From Sutcliffiella halmapala (GTDB lineage Bacteria; Bacillota; Bacilli; Bacillales; Bacillaceae_I): 64,000 bases of DNA. The notes below the pieces were generated by a model, which saw only the letters and a list, made by a program, of their open reading frames with translations, ran no database searches and had not been told where the DNA came from. Below, in pieces: positions 33,424-42,417 of the stretch. The stretch spans positions 2,175,175 to 2,239,174 of the forward strand of contig NZ_KV917375.1 of assembly GCF_002019665.1 (NCBI RefSeq). Reading direction: 5' to 3'. Numbering within the stretch: the first letter of the stretch is position 1; each line of letters opens with the position of its first letter. The position numbers and the translations under genes were made by a program.

Positions 33424-33732
33424 ATGGTAAAATTAATCGCGCTTTACAAGCACCCTGAAAATAGAGAGGAATTTGATCAGCACTATTTTGAAACACACGG
33501 ACCTATTACGCAAAAAATTCCAGGACTTCGTAAAATGGAAGTGACTAAGGTAGTAGGAAGCCCAATGGGTGGAGAAGGTAAATACTATTTGATGTGTGAG
33601 ATGTATTATGATAACCACGATGCACTAAAGCAAGCAATGAGAACGGATGAGGCAAAAGCATCTGGGAAGGACTTAATGAGATTTGCCGGTGATTTAGTAA
33701 CACTAATGATCGGTGAAGAAGTGAATGAATAA
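33424..33732 (+). CDS. EthD family protein
   Basis: 102-aa dimeric alpha+beta-barrel protein of the EthD family (MVKLIALYKHPENREEFDQH, KIPGLRKMEVTKVVGSP). Such proteins accompany several aromatic and ether degradation clusters. The chemical role is unknown. AAAGGAGAGATAATC precedes the ATG. It overlaps the next gene by 8 bases, so it belongs to the same operon. Confidence 0.8.
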   Translation: MVKLIALYKHPENREEFDQHYFETHGPITQKIPGLRKMEVTKVVGSPMGGEGKYYLMCEMYYDNHDALKQAMRTDEAKASGKDLMRFAGDLVTLMIGEEVNE

Positions 33733-34504
33733 AGAGTACCAATTTATTGACGTTTCTCTTCATGGGTCCGTTGGCGTTGTGGCCTTGAATCGCCCGAAAG
33801 TCTTAAATGCTATAAATCGACCGATGGTAACAGAAATCGTTACGGTTATTGAGGAATTCGATCGCAACGAGCAAGTGAAAGTCATTGTCCTTTGTGGGAA
33901 TGGCAGGGCATTTGCCGCCGGAGCAGATATTGACGAAATGGCCGAGGCTAATGCCATTGAATTAGAACTATTAAATCAGTTTACAGAATGGGATCGAATT
34001 GCTTGGGTTAAAAAACCAATTATTGGTGCGGTTCAAGGATTTGCACTTGGTGGTGGTTTCGAATTAGCACTGTGCTGCGATATTTTATTTGCCGCTCATG
34101 ATGCCGAATTTGGCTTTCCAGAAATCAGTCTTGGAGTAATGCCTGGTGCCGGTGGAACACAACGGTTAACTAAATTAATGGGCAAATCAAAAGCAATGGA
34201 ATGGTTGTTAACTGGTGATAGAATGAGTGCCAATGAAGCACTTCACTACGGTGTAATAAATCGTGTCATTGCAAAGGAACTATTATTAGAAGAAACCATG
34301 AAATTTGCGAATAAAATAGCAAAACAAGCTCCTCTTTCTTTACGTTTAATTAAGGAATCCGTTTTAAAAGCGGTAGACTATTCTTTATATGAAGGGATGC
34401 AATATGAAAGAAAGAATTTTTATCTTTTATTTGCATCGAAGGACCAAAAGGAAGGAATGCAAGCTTTCATAGAGAAAAGAAAACCGAACTTTGAGGGAGA
34501 ATAA
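33725..34504 (+). CDS. paaF: Enoyl-CoA hydratase PaaF-like
   Basis: Crotonase-fold enzyme (259 aa). The oxyanion hole is in GRAFAAGADIDEMA (about residue 60) and KPIIGAVQGFALGGGFELAL (about 97). The catalytic glutamates appear in PEISLGVMPGAGGTQRL (about 135). In the paa pathway PaaF hydrates 2,3-dehydroadipyl-CoA. With the usual ring-opening enzyme PaaZ absent, this or the next crotonase might also act on oxepin-CoA; that is speculation. Confidence 0.88.
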   Translation: MNKEYQFIDVSLHGSVGVVALNRPKVLNAINRPMVTEIVTVIEEFDRNEQVKVIVLCGNGRAFAAGADIDEMAEANAIELELLNQFTEWDRIAWVKKPIIGAVQGFALGGGFELALCCDILFAAHDAEFGFPEISLGVMPGAGGTQRLTKLMGKSKAMEWLLTGDRMSANEALHYGVINRVIAKELLLEETMKFANKIAKQAPLSLRLIKESVLKAVDYSLYEGMQYERKNFYLLFASKDQKEGMQAFIEKRKPNFEGE

Positions 34505-34518
34505 GAGGAGTGAACGAA

Positions 34519-35292
34519 GTGTTTGAAACGATAACTTATTCAATAGAAAACGAAGTGGCATGGATCATCCTAAATCGACCAGATAAATTGAATGCGTTTA
34601 CAGAACAAATGAATAAAGAAATAACAAAAGCAATGAAACAAGCTAGTTCCGATTCAAAGGTGCGCTCTATTGTAATAACTGGTGAAGGAAGAGCATTTTC
34701 CGCTGGTCAAGATTTAGCAGAAGTGGATGAAAGTATGGACCATGGTGAAGTACTACGAACACGATATGGTCCGATGATGAAACAATTAGCAAATTGTGAA
34801 AAGCCAGTCATTGCAGCAGTAAACGGCGTCGCAGCTGGAGCTGGATTTAGTCTTGCTTTAGCCTGTGATTTCCGCTTAGTTTCTGAGAAAGCTAGCTTTG
34901 TTCAAGCCTTCATTCATGTAGGACTAATTCCTGACTCTGGTAACCTATATTTTCTTCCAAAACTCATTGGAAATGCCAAAGCGCTTGAACTTGCCGTTTT
35001 AGGAGAAAAAATTCGGGCAGAGGAAGCAAAGGAGCTCGGTCTTGCAACAAAAGTAATTTCGCACGATAATTGGCAAGCTGAAGTAAGTGAATTCGCAGAA
35101 CGATTAGCTAGCATGCCAACAAAAGCAATTGGTCTTATTAAAAGATCTATTCAAGCGAGCTGGAATATGAATTACGTTGAATACTTGGAACAAGAGGCAT
35201 ACGGTCAGAGAATTGCAGGGCTTTCAGAAGACCATAAAGAAGGAGTTTCATCATTCGTTGAAAAGCGTAAGCCAACTTTTAAAGGCAATTAA
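34519..35292 (+). CDS. paaG: Epoxyphenylacetyl-CoA isomerase PaaG-like
   Basis: Second crotonase (257 aa) of the PaaG type, which turns ring-1,2-epoxyphenylacetyl-CoA into oxepin-CoA and shifts double bonds later. It has GRAFSAGQDLAEVD (about residue 58), AAVNGVAAGAGFSLALACD (about 99) and FIHVGLIPDSGNLYFLPK with Asp in place of the hydratase Glu, as expected for PaaG. The GTG at 34519 is favoured because AGAGGAG ends 9 bases before it. A GTG at 34510 is too close. Confidence 0.88.
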   Translation: MFETITYSIENEVAWIILNRPDKLNAFTEQMNKEITKAMKQASSDSKVRSIVITGEGRAFSAGQDLAEVDESMDHGEVLRTRYGPMMKQLANCEKPVIAAVNGVAAGAGFSLALACDFRLVSEKASFVQAFIHVGLIPDSGNLYFLPKLIGNAKALELAVLGEKIRAEEAKELGLATKVISHDNWQAEVSEFAERLASMPTKAIGLIKRSIQASWNMNYVEYLEQEAYGQRIAGLSEDHKEGVSSFVEKRKPTFKGN

Positions 35293-35317
35293 TAGACACT
35301 AAAGGGGATGAGTGAAT

Positions 35318-36835
35318 ATGGCAACAGTAAAAGATGCAAAATTAGAGCAACTAGCTATGAAGCGTGATGTATATCAGTTAATTATTAATGGGCAAAGAAT
35401 GGACAGTACATCTGGTGAAACATTTACCACTTACAATCCTGCAACTGGAGAGGCAGTTGCAACTATTGCAAAAGCTTCAAAAGAAGATGCAGAAAAAGCA
35501 GTGGCAGCAGCGCGACATGCTTTTGATAAAGGGAAATGGAAGCTATTTCCTTTAAATAAGCGTTCACGTACACTGAATAAAATCGCGTCTATTATGCGTT
35601 CAAGATTTAACGAGTTAGTAGAATTAGAAATTTTAGACACAGGTAAATCTCTTGCAGCAGCTCAAGGTCAAGTTATGCAAGCTATCGAAGATTTTGAATT
35701 TTACGCTGGAGCAATTGTCGGACATCGTGGTTCAGTAAACAATGTACCAGGTCAATTCCACAATTTCACAGAAAAAGAACCGGTAGGGGTTTGTGCACAA
35801 ATAATTCCATGGAATTATCCATTAATGATGGCTGCATGGAAAATAGCACCTGCAATTGCTGTTGGATGTTCGGTTGTAGTAAAGCCAGCAACATTAACGC
35901 CACTTACTGCTATCGTTCTTGGTGAGATTTGTATTGAAGCTGGAGTTCCAGAGGGAGTAGTTAATATCATACCTGGAGCAGGTTCTGAGGTAGGAAACTA
36001 TTTAGTTGAACATCCAAGAGTAGATAAAGTTGCATTTACAGGCTCTACGCCTATCGGTAAAGATATTATGGAAAAAGCTTCTCAAACGCTGAAGCGCGTA
36101 ACATTAGAACTTGGTGGAAAATCTCCAAATCTAGTGTTTGAAGATGCAGATATTGATGCTGCAGTAGATGGATCATTATTTGGTATATTCTACAATACTG
36201 GACAATCTTGTGAAGCTCGATCTCGTTTATATGTCCATGAAAATATATATGATGCATTTATGGAAAAGTTTGTTGAAAAGGCAAAGAAGCTCTCTCTAGG
36301 TGATCCTTTTGCGAAAGAAACGCATATTGGAGCAATCATTAATAAAGGTCAGCTTGATGTAATTGATGGCTATGTTCAATCTGCAAAAGAAGAAGGAGCG
36401 AACATTGTTTTAGGTGGAAAAGTGGCAGAAGTAGCAGGATTTGAAAATGGTTACTGGTATGAGCCAACGATTATTACTGGTGTGAATCATGATATGAAGG
36501 TTGTTAAAGAGGAAATTTTCGGACCAGTCGTTGTCGTTATGCCATTTAGCGATGAGAAAGAAGCAATTAGATTAGCGAATGATAGTGAGTTTGGTTTAGG
36601 ATCCGCTATTTGGACAAAGGACCATGGGCGTGCAACTCGAGTAGCAAAACAAATTCAAGCAGGTATTGTGATGGTCAACTGTCCATTCTCTGCTTTCCCT
36701 GGTACACCATTTGGGGGTTACAAACAATCTGGCTACGGTCGTGAACTTTGTATTGAAACACTCGATCTTTATACAGAAACTAAAAGTATTATCTCCTACT
36801 TCGGTAGTCGCCCTTTAAACCCGTTTGGGGTGTAA
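35318..36835 (+). CDS. Aldehyde dehydrogenase of the paa cluster
   Basis: NAD(P)-dependent aldehyde dehydrogenase (505 aa). It has PWNYPLMMAAWKIAPA, the Rossmann loop FTGSTPIGKDI (about 245), ELGGKSPNLVFEDAD with the general-base Glu (about 263) and the catalytic Cys in NTGQSCEARSR (about 298). No fused MaoC hydratase as in PaaZ. In this operon it could oxidise the ring-cleavage semialdehyde of the paa pathway, or phenylacetaldehyde. The ATG at 35318 follows AAAGGGGATG. Confidence 0.88.
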   Translation: MATVKDAKLEQLAMKRDVYQLIINGQRMDSTSGETFTTYNPATGEAVATIAKASKEDAEKAVAAARHAFDKGKWKLFPLNKRSRTLNKIASIMRSRFNELVELEILDTGKSLAAAQGQVMQAIEDFEFYAGAIVGHRGSVNNVPGQFHNFTEKEPVGVCAQIIPWNYPLMMAAWKIAPAIAVGCSVVVKPATLTPLTAIVLGEICIEAGVPEGVVNIIPGAGSEVGNYLVEHPRVDKVAFTGSTPIGKDIMEKASQTLKRVTLELGGKSPNLVFEDADIDAAVDGSLFGIFYNTGQSCEARSRLYVHENIYDAFMEKFVEKAKKLSLGDPFAKETHIGAIINKGQLDVIDGYVQSAKEEGANIVLGGKVAEVAGFENGYWYEPTIITGVNHDMKVVKEEIFGPVVVVMPFSDEKEAIRLANDSEFGLGSAIWTKDHGRATRVAKQIQAGIVMVNCPFSAFPGTPFGGYKQSGYGRELCIETLDLYTETKSIISYFGSRPLNPFGV

Positions 36836-36845
36836 GAATTTAAAT

Positions 36846-36881
36846 AAAGAGCAAAGGGGTCAGGTTCCCTTTGCTCTTTTC
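36846..36881 (+). terminator. Terminator-like hairpin inside the paa operon
   Basis: AAAGAGCAAAGGG and CCCTTTGCTCTTT arms with a T run, lying between the aldehyde dehydrogenase and paaH. No new promoter is obvious before paaH, so it may act as a partial attenuator. Confidence 0.75.
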
Positions 36882-36908
36882 AAGTGCAGCTAAGGAGGAG
36901 AATTGAAA

Positions 36909-37763
36909 ATGAAACATATTGTTGTAATAGGTTCTGGCGTGATGGGAAGAGGAATTGCCTATGTTAGTGCATTAGGCGGTTTCCACACAACTGTAGTAGA
37001 TGTAAAAGAAGAACAATTAGAGAGTGCACAAAAGGAGATTCAATTAATTGTGGATGGTGGAGTAGAAAGAGCGCGATTAACGGAAATCCAAGCTTCCGCT
37101 ATTAGAGCACATTTATCTTATTCTATTAATTTAGAAGATGTTATCAAAGAAGCAGACCTGATTATTGAAGCAGTACCAGAAAATATCGAAATAAAAAAAG
37201 CTGTATTTGAGCGCATAGATAGGTTTGCACCAGCCCATTGTTTATTTGCTTCGAACACATCTACTATGAGTCCAACTGAAATAGGTAGTTTCACGACTAG
37301 ACCAGAAAAAGTAATTGCGATGCATTTCTTTAACCCAGTACATAAAATGAAACTAGTAGAAATTGTAAGAGGTCTTGAGACAAGTGATGAAACAGCAATA
37401 AGCATTCGTGCAGTTGCGGAAAAAATGGGAAAAGAAACAGTGGTGGTCAATGAATTCCCAGGCTTTGTTACAAGTAGAATTAGTGCGCTTGTCGGCAATG
37501 AAGCGTTTTACATGCTCCAAGAAGGAGTAGGAACCCCGGAAGAAATTGATAAAGCTATTAAGTTAGGACTGAATTATCCGATGGGACCATTTGAACTAGG
37601 AGATTTAGTTGGTCTAGATACACGCTTAAATAATTTGAAATACCTTCACGAAAAGCTTGGAGAAAAATACCGTCCTGCTCCTCTTTTAGAAAAGTATGTG
37701 AAGGCGGGAAGACTTGGTAGAAAAAGTGGGAAAGGCGTTTATGATTATCAGAAAAACGACTAG
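36909..37763 (+). CDS. paaH: 3-hydroxyacyl-CoA dehydrogenase PaaH
   Basis: NAD-dependent dehydrogenase (284 aa). N-terminal Rossmann motif IGSGVMGRGIAYV (about residue 7); NTSTMSPTEIG (Ser about 117); MHFFNPVHKMKLVEI with the catalytic His (about 138); C-terminal domain with NYPMGPFELGDLVGLD. In the pathway it oxidises 3-hydroxyadipyl-CoA. The ATG at 36909 is 10 bases after AGGAGG; a TTG at 36903 is too near. Confidence 0.93.
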   Translation: MKHIVVIGSGVMGRGIAYVSALGGFHTTVVDVKEEQLESAQKEIQLIVDGGVERARLTEIQASAIRAHLSYSINLEDVIKEADLIIEAVPENIEIKKAVFERIDRFAPAHCLFASNTSTMSPTEIGSFTTRPEKVIAMHFFNPVHKMKLVEIVRGLETSDETAISIRAVAEKMGKETVVVNEFPGFVTSRISALVGNEAFYMLQEGVGTPEEIDKAIKLGLNYPMGPFELGDLVGLDTRLNNLKYLHEKLGEKYRPAPLLEKYVKAGRLGRKSGKGVYDYQKND

Positions 37764-37779
37764 AAAGTAGGTGCTTCTT

Positions 37780-38988
37780 TTGAGAGAAGTAGTAATTGTA
37801 GATGCGTGCCGCACACCAATCGGAAGATATAAAGGAGCGCTTAAATCGATTCGGCCAGATGACTTAGGAGCTATAGTCATTAAAGCACTAATCGAAAGAA
37901 ACCCATCCGTACCAACAGGTGAAATAGAAGAAGTAGTATTCGGAAATGCTAACCAAGCTGGTGAAGACAATCGCAATGTAGCAAGAATGTCAGCGCTATT
38001 AGCAGGACTACCAGTTGAAGTTGCCGGAACAACTATTAATCGTCTATGTGGTTCAGGCTTAGATGCAGTGAACTATGCAGCTAGAGCTATCTTAGCTGGA
38101 GAAGGGGATATATTCATTGCAGGGGGAACAGAAAGTATGACAAGGGCTCCTTTTGTCATGGGGAAACCTGAAATGGACTATCCACGTGGAAATATGGAAC
38201 TCCTTGATACAACGATTGGTTGGCGATTCGTCAATAAAAGGTTTGAAAAAATGTACGGGGTAGACACAATGCCACAAACGGCAGAGAATGTGGCAACAGA
38301 GTTTTCGATTTCTCGGGAGGATCAAGATAAATTCGCGTATGAAAGTCAGCAAAAGGCGAAAAAGGCAATGGAAGTTAATCGTTTTGCAGATGAAATAATC
38401 CCAGTGCGCTTTCAAGATAGAAAAGGAAATGAGATAGTCGTAGATAGAGATGAACATCCTCGACCAGAAACGACTTTAGAAAAGTTAGGAAAGCTGCGAC
38501 CGCTTTTTCAGGATGGAACAGTTACAGCTGGAAACGCCTCTGGTGTGAATGATGGTGCATCTGCACTTTTACTAATGAGTGCTGAAAAGGCAGAGCAACT
38601 AAATTTAAAGCCGCTAGCTAAATATGTAACCTCTGCATCAGCCGGGCTCACTCCATCCATTATGGGCAATGGTCCTATTTATGCAACTAGAAAAGCCCTA
38701 CAAAGAGCTAAGTTGTCGGTAGCAGACCTTGAACTTATCGAATTAAACGAGGCTTTTGCATCTCAATCCCTAGAATGTATCAGACAGTTAGAACTGGATG
38801 TGGAGAAAGTAAATGTAAACGGGGGGGCCATTGCATTTGGTCATCCATTAGGAGCAAGCGGTGCTAGAATATTGACTACCCTTATCCATGAAATGAAGAA
38901 AAGAGAAGCTAAGTACGGTCTTGCAACGATGTGTGTAGGTGTTGGTCAAGGAGTCGCAACAATTGTAGAAAGATACGAAAAATCATAG
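37780..38988 (+). CDS. paaJ: Beta-ketoadipyl-CoA thiolase PaaJ
   Basis: Degradative thiolase (402 aa) cleaving 3-oxoadipyl-CoA to acetyl-CoA and succinyl-CoA. The nucleophilic Cys is in [14 protein letters not shown] (about residue 90). The other active-site residues are in [17 protein letters not shown] (His about 352) and [10 protein letters not shown] (Cys about 389). The start TTG at 37780 gives the family's usual MREVVIVDA and is well spaced from AGTAGGTG. A frame opening nine bases earlier exists. Confidence 0.92.
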   Translation: MREVVIVDACRTPIGRYKGALKSIRPDDLGAIVIKALIERNPSVPTGEIEEVVFGNANQAGEDNRNVARMSALLAGLPVEVAGTTINRLCGSGLDAVNYAARAILAGEGDIFIAGGTESMTRAPFVMGKPEMDYPRGNMELLDTTIGWRFVNKRFEKMYGVDTMPQTAENVATEFSISREDQDKFAYESQQKAKKAMEVNRFADEIIPVRFQDRKGNEIVVDRDEHPRPETTLEKLGKLRPLFQDGTVTAGNASGVNDGASALLLMSAEKAEQLNLKPLAKYVTSASAGLTPSIMGNGPIYATRKALQRAKLSVADLELIELNEAFASQSLECIRQLELDVEKVNVNGGAIAFGHPLGASGARILTTLIHEMKKREAKYGLATMCVGVGQGVATIVERYEKS

Positions 38989-39012
38989 AGGCTTCTCTAT
39001 GATTTTTCGTAT
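38975..39012 (+). terminator. Terminator of the paa operon
   Basis: CGAAAAATCATAGAG and CTCTATGATTTTTCG arms, overlapping the paaJ stop. Confidence 0.85.
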
Positions 39013-39096
39013 TCCTTATGACGCTTTACTTTGATAAAATAGAAATAATGTGATACGATTATTTGATTTTAAAGATAGAAAGAGGATGTAGCGGGC

Positions 39097-39972
39097 ATGA
39101 ACACGAGATCGATGATATTTACCTTATATGGAGACTATATTAGACATTATGGCAATAAAATATGGATTGGTAGCTTAATACGCCTACTGAAAGAATTTGG
39201 CCATAATGATCAAGCAGTTCGAGCAGCAATCTCTAGAATGAATAAGCAAGGTTGGGTTCAAGCTGAGAAAAAAGGGAACAAAAGCTATTATTATTTAACG
39301 GAACGTGGCGTAAAAAGGATAGAGGAAGCAGCAAAACGTATCTTTAAATTAAAAACAGAGAGCTGGGACGGGAAATGGCGTATCTTAATGTACACCATAC
39401 CGGAAGAGATTCGTAGCGTACGGGACGAGCTTCGTAAGGAATTAGTTTGGAGCGGATTTGGTACATTGTCCAATAGCTGCTGGATATCACCCATCGCATT
39501 AGAAAAGCAGGTCAATGATTTAATTAGCAAATATAAAATAGAAGAATATGTCGATTTCTTTATTTCCGAATACAAAGGACCACATGAGAACAGTCGGCTC
39601 GTAAGGAATAGCTGGGATTTGCAAGAAATTAATGGGAAATATCAAGAGTTTATTCAAGAATACAGTCAAAAGTATATTATAGATAAAAACAAGATTCAAA
39701 AAGGTCAAATGACAGATGCAGAATGTTTTGTGGAAAGAACAAAACTTGTTCACGAATATCGAAAATTCCTCTTTGTAGACCCGGGTCTTCCTGAAGAGCT
39801 ACTACCAGATATGTGGTTAGGAAGTCATGCAGGATCACTGTTTAGTGAATATTATAAAGAGCTAGCTGAACCTGCTTCACGATTCTTTGAAGGAGTATTT
39901 GAAGATGGCAATGAGTTAAGCTTTAAGGATAAAAAATATGATGTGCTTAATCATCCCTATATTATTGAATAA
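39097..39972 (+). CDS. paaX: PaaX family transcriptional repressor
   Basis: 291-aa regulator of phenylacetate catabolism. The N-terminal winged helix (MIFTLYGDYIRHYGNKIWIG, then LKEFGHNDQAVRAAISRMN, about residues 7-55) is typical of PaaX. The central GKWRILMYTIPEE and C-terminal domains follow. In proteobacteria PaaX represses paa genes and is released by phenylacetyl-CoA. I propose it binds the CGTT-N5-AACG palindromes of this island. AAAGAGGATGTAGC precedes the ATG. Monocistronic. Confidence 0.92.
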   Translation: MNTRSMIFTLYGDYIRHYGNKIWIGSLIRLLKEFGHNDQAVRAAISRMNKQGWVQAEKKGNKSYYYLTERGVKRIEEAAKRIFKLKTESWDGKWRILMYTIPEEIRSVRDELRKELVWSGFGTLSNSCWISPIALEKQVNDLISKYKIEEYVDFFISEYKGPHENSRLVRNSWDLQEINGKYQEFIQEYSQKYIIDKNKIQKGQMTDAECFVERTKLVHEYRKFLFVDPGLPEELLPDMWLGSHAGSLFSEYYKELAEPASRFFEGVFEDGNELSFKDKKYDVLNHPYIIE

Positions 39973-40097
39973 ATGTAGGGGTGATTCAGCTTTTTTGTGT
40001 TAGTTGAATACTATTGGACGAATCGTTCAGTGCACAAGTAATTTGTGGGTAAAGCGCTGCTTATTAAACAGCTTATTACTTCATTGAAACAAAAATA

Positions 40098-40134
40098 ATG
40101 TGATAAACATTAAAATTATTAATGCTCATCACAT
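40098..40134 (-). terminator. Terminator of the hexapeptide-repeat gene
   Basis: On the minus strand GTGATGAGCATTAA and TTAATGTTTATCAC form a hairpin followed by ATTATTTTTG. Confidence 0.65.
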
Positions 40135-40155
40135 CATGTATTATAAAACAATCCA

Positions 40156-40674
40156 TTATCTTTCCTTTAATTCCGCTTTATACTCTTTCCCTTTTTGCAC
40201 ATATGTGTCGATCGACAACTGAATTAGGTCCACATCTTTATCGGTAATTTCACGGATTACTTTTCCGGGTGAACCAACTACAAGTGAACGTGGTGGAATC
40301 TTTTTTCCAGAAGGAATTAACGTATTAGCCCCAATTATACTCTCTGCTCCTATTTCAGCCCCATCTAGAATGGTAGCTCCCATTCCAATGATACAGCGCT
40401 TCTTAACCGTACATCCATGCAAAATCGCATTATGTCCAACAGTCACTTCATCTTCAATGACAAGTGGAAACCCTTCATATAAATGGGCTGTTACATTATC
40501 TTGAATACTACACCTTTTTCCAATATGTATTGGCCCTTCATCGCCTCGAAGAACCGCATTAAACCAAACTGTTGATTCCTCTCCAATAGTAACATCTCCA
40601 ATTAAATGAGCACCTGGCGCCACAAAAACAGTAGAATCAACATTAGGTTCTTTTTCCCCATAACGATAGAACAT
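40156..40674 (-). CDS. Gamma-carbonic-anhydrase/PaaY-like hexapeptide-repeat protein
   Basis: 172-aa left-handed beta-helix protein of the gamma carbonic anhydrase family. The zinc ligands are in VTAHLYEG (His about 68) and VGHNAILHGC (His about 85 and 90), and the repeat pattern continues to about residue 140. Close to YrdA/YtoA and to PaaY, a thioesterase of the phenylacetate pathway. Its place in the paa region favours a PaaY-like role, but ordinary YtoA-type identity cannot be excluded. GAAAGGGGTAAAT precedes the ATG. Confidence 0.75.
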   Translation of the reverse strand: MFYRYGEKEPNVDSTVFVAPGAHLIGDVTIGEESTVWFNAVLRGDEGPIHIGKRCSIQDNVTAHLYEGFPLVIEDEVTVGHNAILHGCTVKKRCIIGMGATILDGAEIGAESIIGANTLIPSGKKIPPRSLVVGSPGKVIREITDKDVDLIQLSIDTYVQKGKEYKAELKER

Positions 40675-40769
40675 AAAATTTACCCCTTTCTATAGCTGGA
40701 ATTGTAAAATAAAAGTATTAAACAAGCTTAAAAACGTGGATAGCTTTAGAGCCACTTCAACTTTTCGTA

Positions 40770-40809
40770 TTGTCTAAATATTAAAATTAGTATAACATTA
40801 TTTTTACGA
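40770..40809 (+). promoter_or_regulatory. Promoter with degenerate PaaX-like site
   Basis: TTGTCT, 17 bases, TAACAT. Over the -10 lies TATAACATTATTTTTACGA, matching the flanked CGTT-N5-AACG palindrome with two changes in the core (CATT/TACG). Confidence 0.4.
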
Positions 40810-40824
40810 GGGGTGAATTATTAG

Positions 40825-41772
40825 ATGAATAAATTAATAGAGATATTAGAAATTCAGATCCCAATTATACAAGGTGGGATGGGGAATATTAGCAATGCTC
40901 CACTAACGGCAGCCGTTTCTAATGCAGGTGGATTAGGAACTATTGGCGCTGGAACGATGACGCCAAATGAAGTAGAGCAAATCATTACAGAGACAAAAAC
41001 ACTTACAGAAAAACCGTTCGCAGTCAATATAGCATTATCCGTTACTCTCTATGCAAAAGATATTTTAACCTTAGTAGTAAAGCATAAGATACCAGTCGTG
41101 TCCTTATCTGCTGGAAATCCGGCACCATATATTCCGAAGCTAAAAGAGCATGGGGTGAAGGTGATTTGTGTCGTAGCATCTCCTAAACAAGCAATTAAGG
41201 CCGAACAGGCTGGTGCAGATATTATTGTAGCAGAAGGATATGAAGCTGCTGGGATTAATTCTAACTTAGAAACAACCACCTTAGTATTAATTCCTCAAAT
41301 TGCAGAATCTGTTTCGATTCCCGTGGCAGCAGCAGGGGGGGTCGGTGATGGGCGAGGTCTTGCAGCAACACTAGCACTTGGAGCATCAGGTGTACAAATG
41401 GGCACAAGATTAATTGCTACAAAGGAAGCTCCCTTTCATGAGTCGTACAAAAATAAAATCCTTGAAGCCGACGATCAGGGAACAATCATTGTTGGCCGTA
41501 CAGTAGGCAGAGTAAGGAGAGTATTACGAACTCCATATGCGGAATTCTTGCTACAACAAGAACAAGCTGGGATTAGCTTAGAAGATTTTAATCGCTTAAC
41601 GACAGAAGAACAACACAAATATGGTGCTATTGAAGGAAAGCTACAAGAAGGTTTTCTGAACGGTGGACAGATATCTAGTTTAATAACCACCATACCAAGT
41701 GTTCGAGAGTTATTCACTTCTATGATGCAAGAGGCGAAAAATGAGCTTCAAAGAGCTTCAGAGCTTCTTTAA
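40825..41772 (+). CDS. Nitronate monooxygenase / FMN-dependent TIM-barrel oxidoreductase
   Basis: 315-aa flavoprotein of the 2-nitropropane dioxygenase/FabK family. It has IPIIQGGMGNISNAPLTAAV, AGGLGTIGAG (about residue 34), AAAGGVGDGRGLAATLALGA (about 168) and VQMGTRLIATKEA. It may oxidise nitronates or reduce an enoyl-CoA. Being next to paa genes, a flavin-dependent step on a paa intermediate is conceivable. The ATG at 40825 has AGGGGTG upstream. Divergent from the PaaY-like gene. Confidence 0.75.
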   Translation: MNKLIEILEIQIPIIQGGMGNISNAPLTAAVSNAGGLGTIGAGTMTPNEVEQIITETKTLTEKPFAVNIALSVTLYAKDILTLVVKHKIPVVSLSAGNPAPYIPKLKEHGVKVICVVASPKQAIKAEQAGADIIVAEGYEAAGINSNLETTTLVLIPQIAESVSIPVAAAGGVGDGRGLAATLALGASGVQMGTRLIATKEAPFHESYKNKILEADDQGTIIVGRTVGRVRRVLRTPYAEFLLQQEQAGISLEDFNRLTTEEQHKYGAIEGKLQEGFLNGGQISSLITTIPSVRELFTSMMQEAKNELQRASELL

Positions 41773-41824
41773 TCTAAACATTTTTATAACTATCCCAAAT
41801 AGATTATTGAAGCAAGAAATAGAC

Positions 41825-42130
41825 TCCTATGGGAAATCAACAGGGATTTTCACGGTGACGCTTTATTTTCAGGATAGACAACACCCGTGCAAAGAAAATT
41901 TACACCATAGTGGATGAAATGTGACTCAAATTCGTTTAAGGACCTCAGACATCTATTCTGAGGTCGTGCTTTTCTTTTCTGTTAAAATCCATGTCCTCAG
42001 CTACTCACTCTAAGGTCCTGCTTTTTTTGTTTTGTTAAAATCCATGCCCCTCAGCCATACTCACTCTGAACACCCCCGGCACGGAAATCTATAGGACGTT
42101 CAAAGAAGCTACCATATTTTCAGGCTAACC
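41825..42130 (+). repeat. Repeat-rich gap with tandem terminator-like units
   Basis: No gene is supported in the 645 bases between 41773 and 42417. It begins with a partial dispersed-repeat end (ATCAACAGGG, then TTATTTTCAGGATAG). Next come a hairpin GACCTCAGA/TCTGAGGTC (about 41941-41967) and two decayed copies of the same ~53-base unit, each ending TGTTAAAATCCATG, and finally another end fragment (GGCACGGAAATCTATAGG, TATTTTCAGG). Confidence 0.6.
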
Positions 42131-42252
42131 ATAACCTAAAAACCAAACTTCTTTTTAGCAGAAGTTTATTTTTTTCTAAAGAAAAAAGGGTTTTTCATAA
42201 AAATGGCGTATTTATTCTAGAATAATATAATAAATTAAATTTTTCGAATATA

Positions 42253-42301
42253 TTGACACTATTTAATTCGAAGTGTTAATATAACGTTGAAAAAACGAAA
42301 A
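42253..42301 (+). promoter_or_regulatory. ABC transporter promoter with PaaX-like operator
   Basis: TTGACA (42253-42258), 18 bases, TAATAT (42277-42282). Just downstream the dyad CGTT-GAAAA-AACG (42285-42297) covers the expected start point, the same layout as at paaA. No T-box or other Trp leader was recognised. Confidence 0.65.
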
Positions 42302-42417
42302 TGGTTTTTCCCATTACAGGATTTTTCAAATGTAACCGGTTTCAAACATTTAGTTTCAAAAGCTTGTCTAAGCTTTAATCAAAAACAAGCTTTTAAATAA
42401 AACAAAGGGGGATATTT

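Noticed and set aside
41935-42075. Tandem repeats as a CRISPR array
   Set aside because: Only three degenerate units with no regular spacers and no cas genes in the window.
42301-42417. T-box or tryptophan riboswitch ahead of the TrpX gene
   Set aside because: The leader is only about 115 bases, lacks a T-box sequence and has no terminator hairpin.
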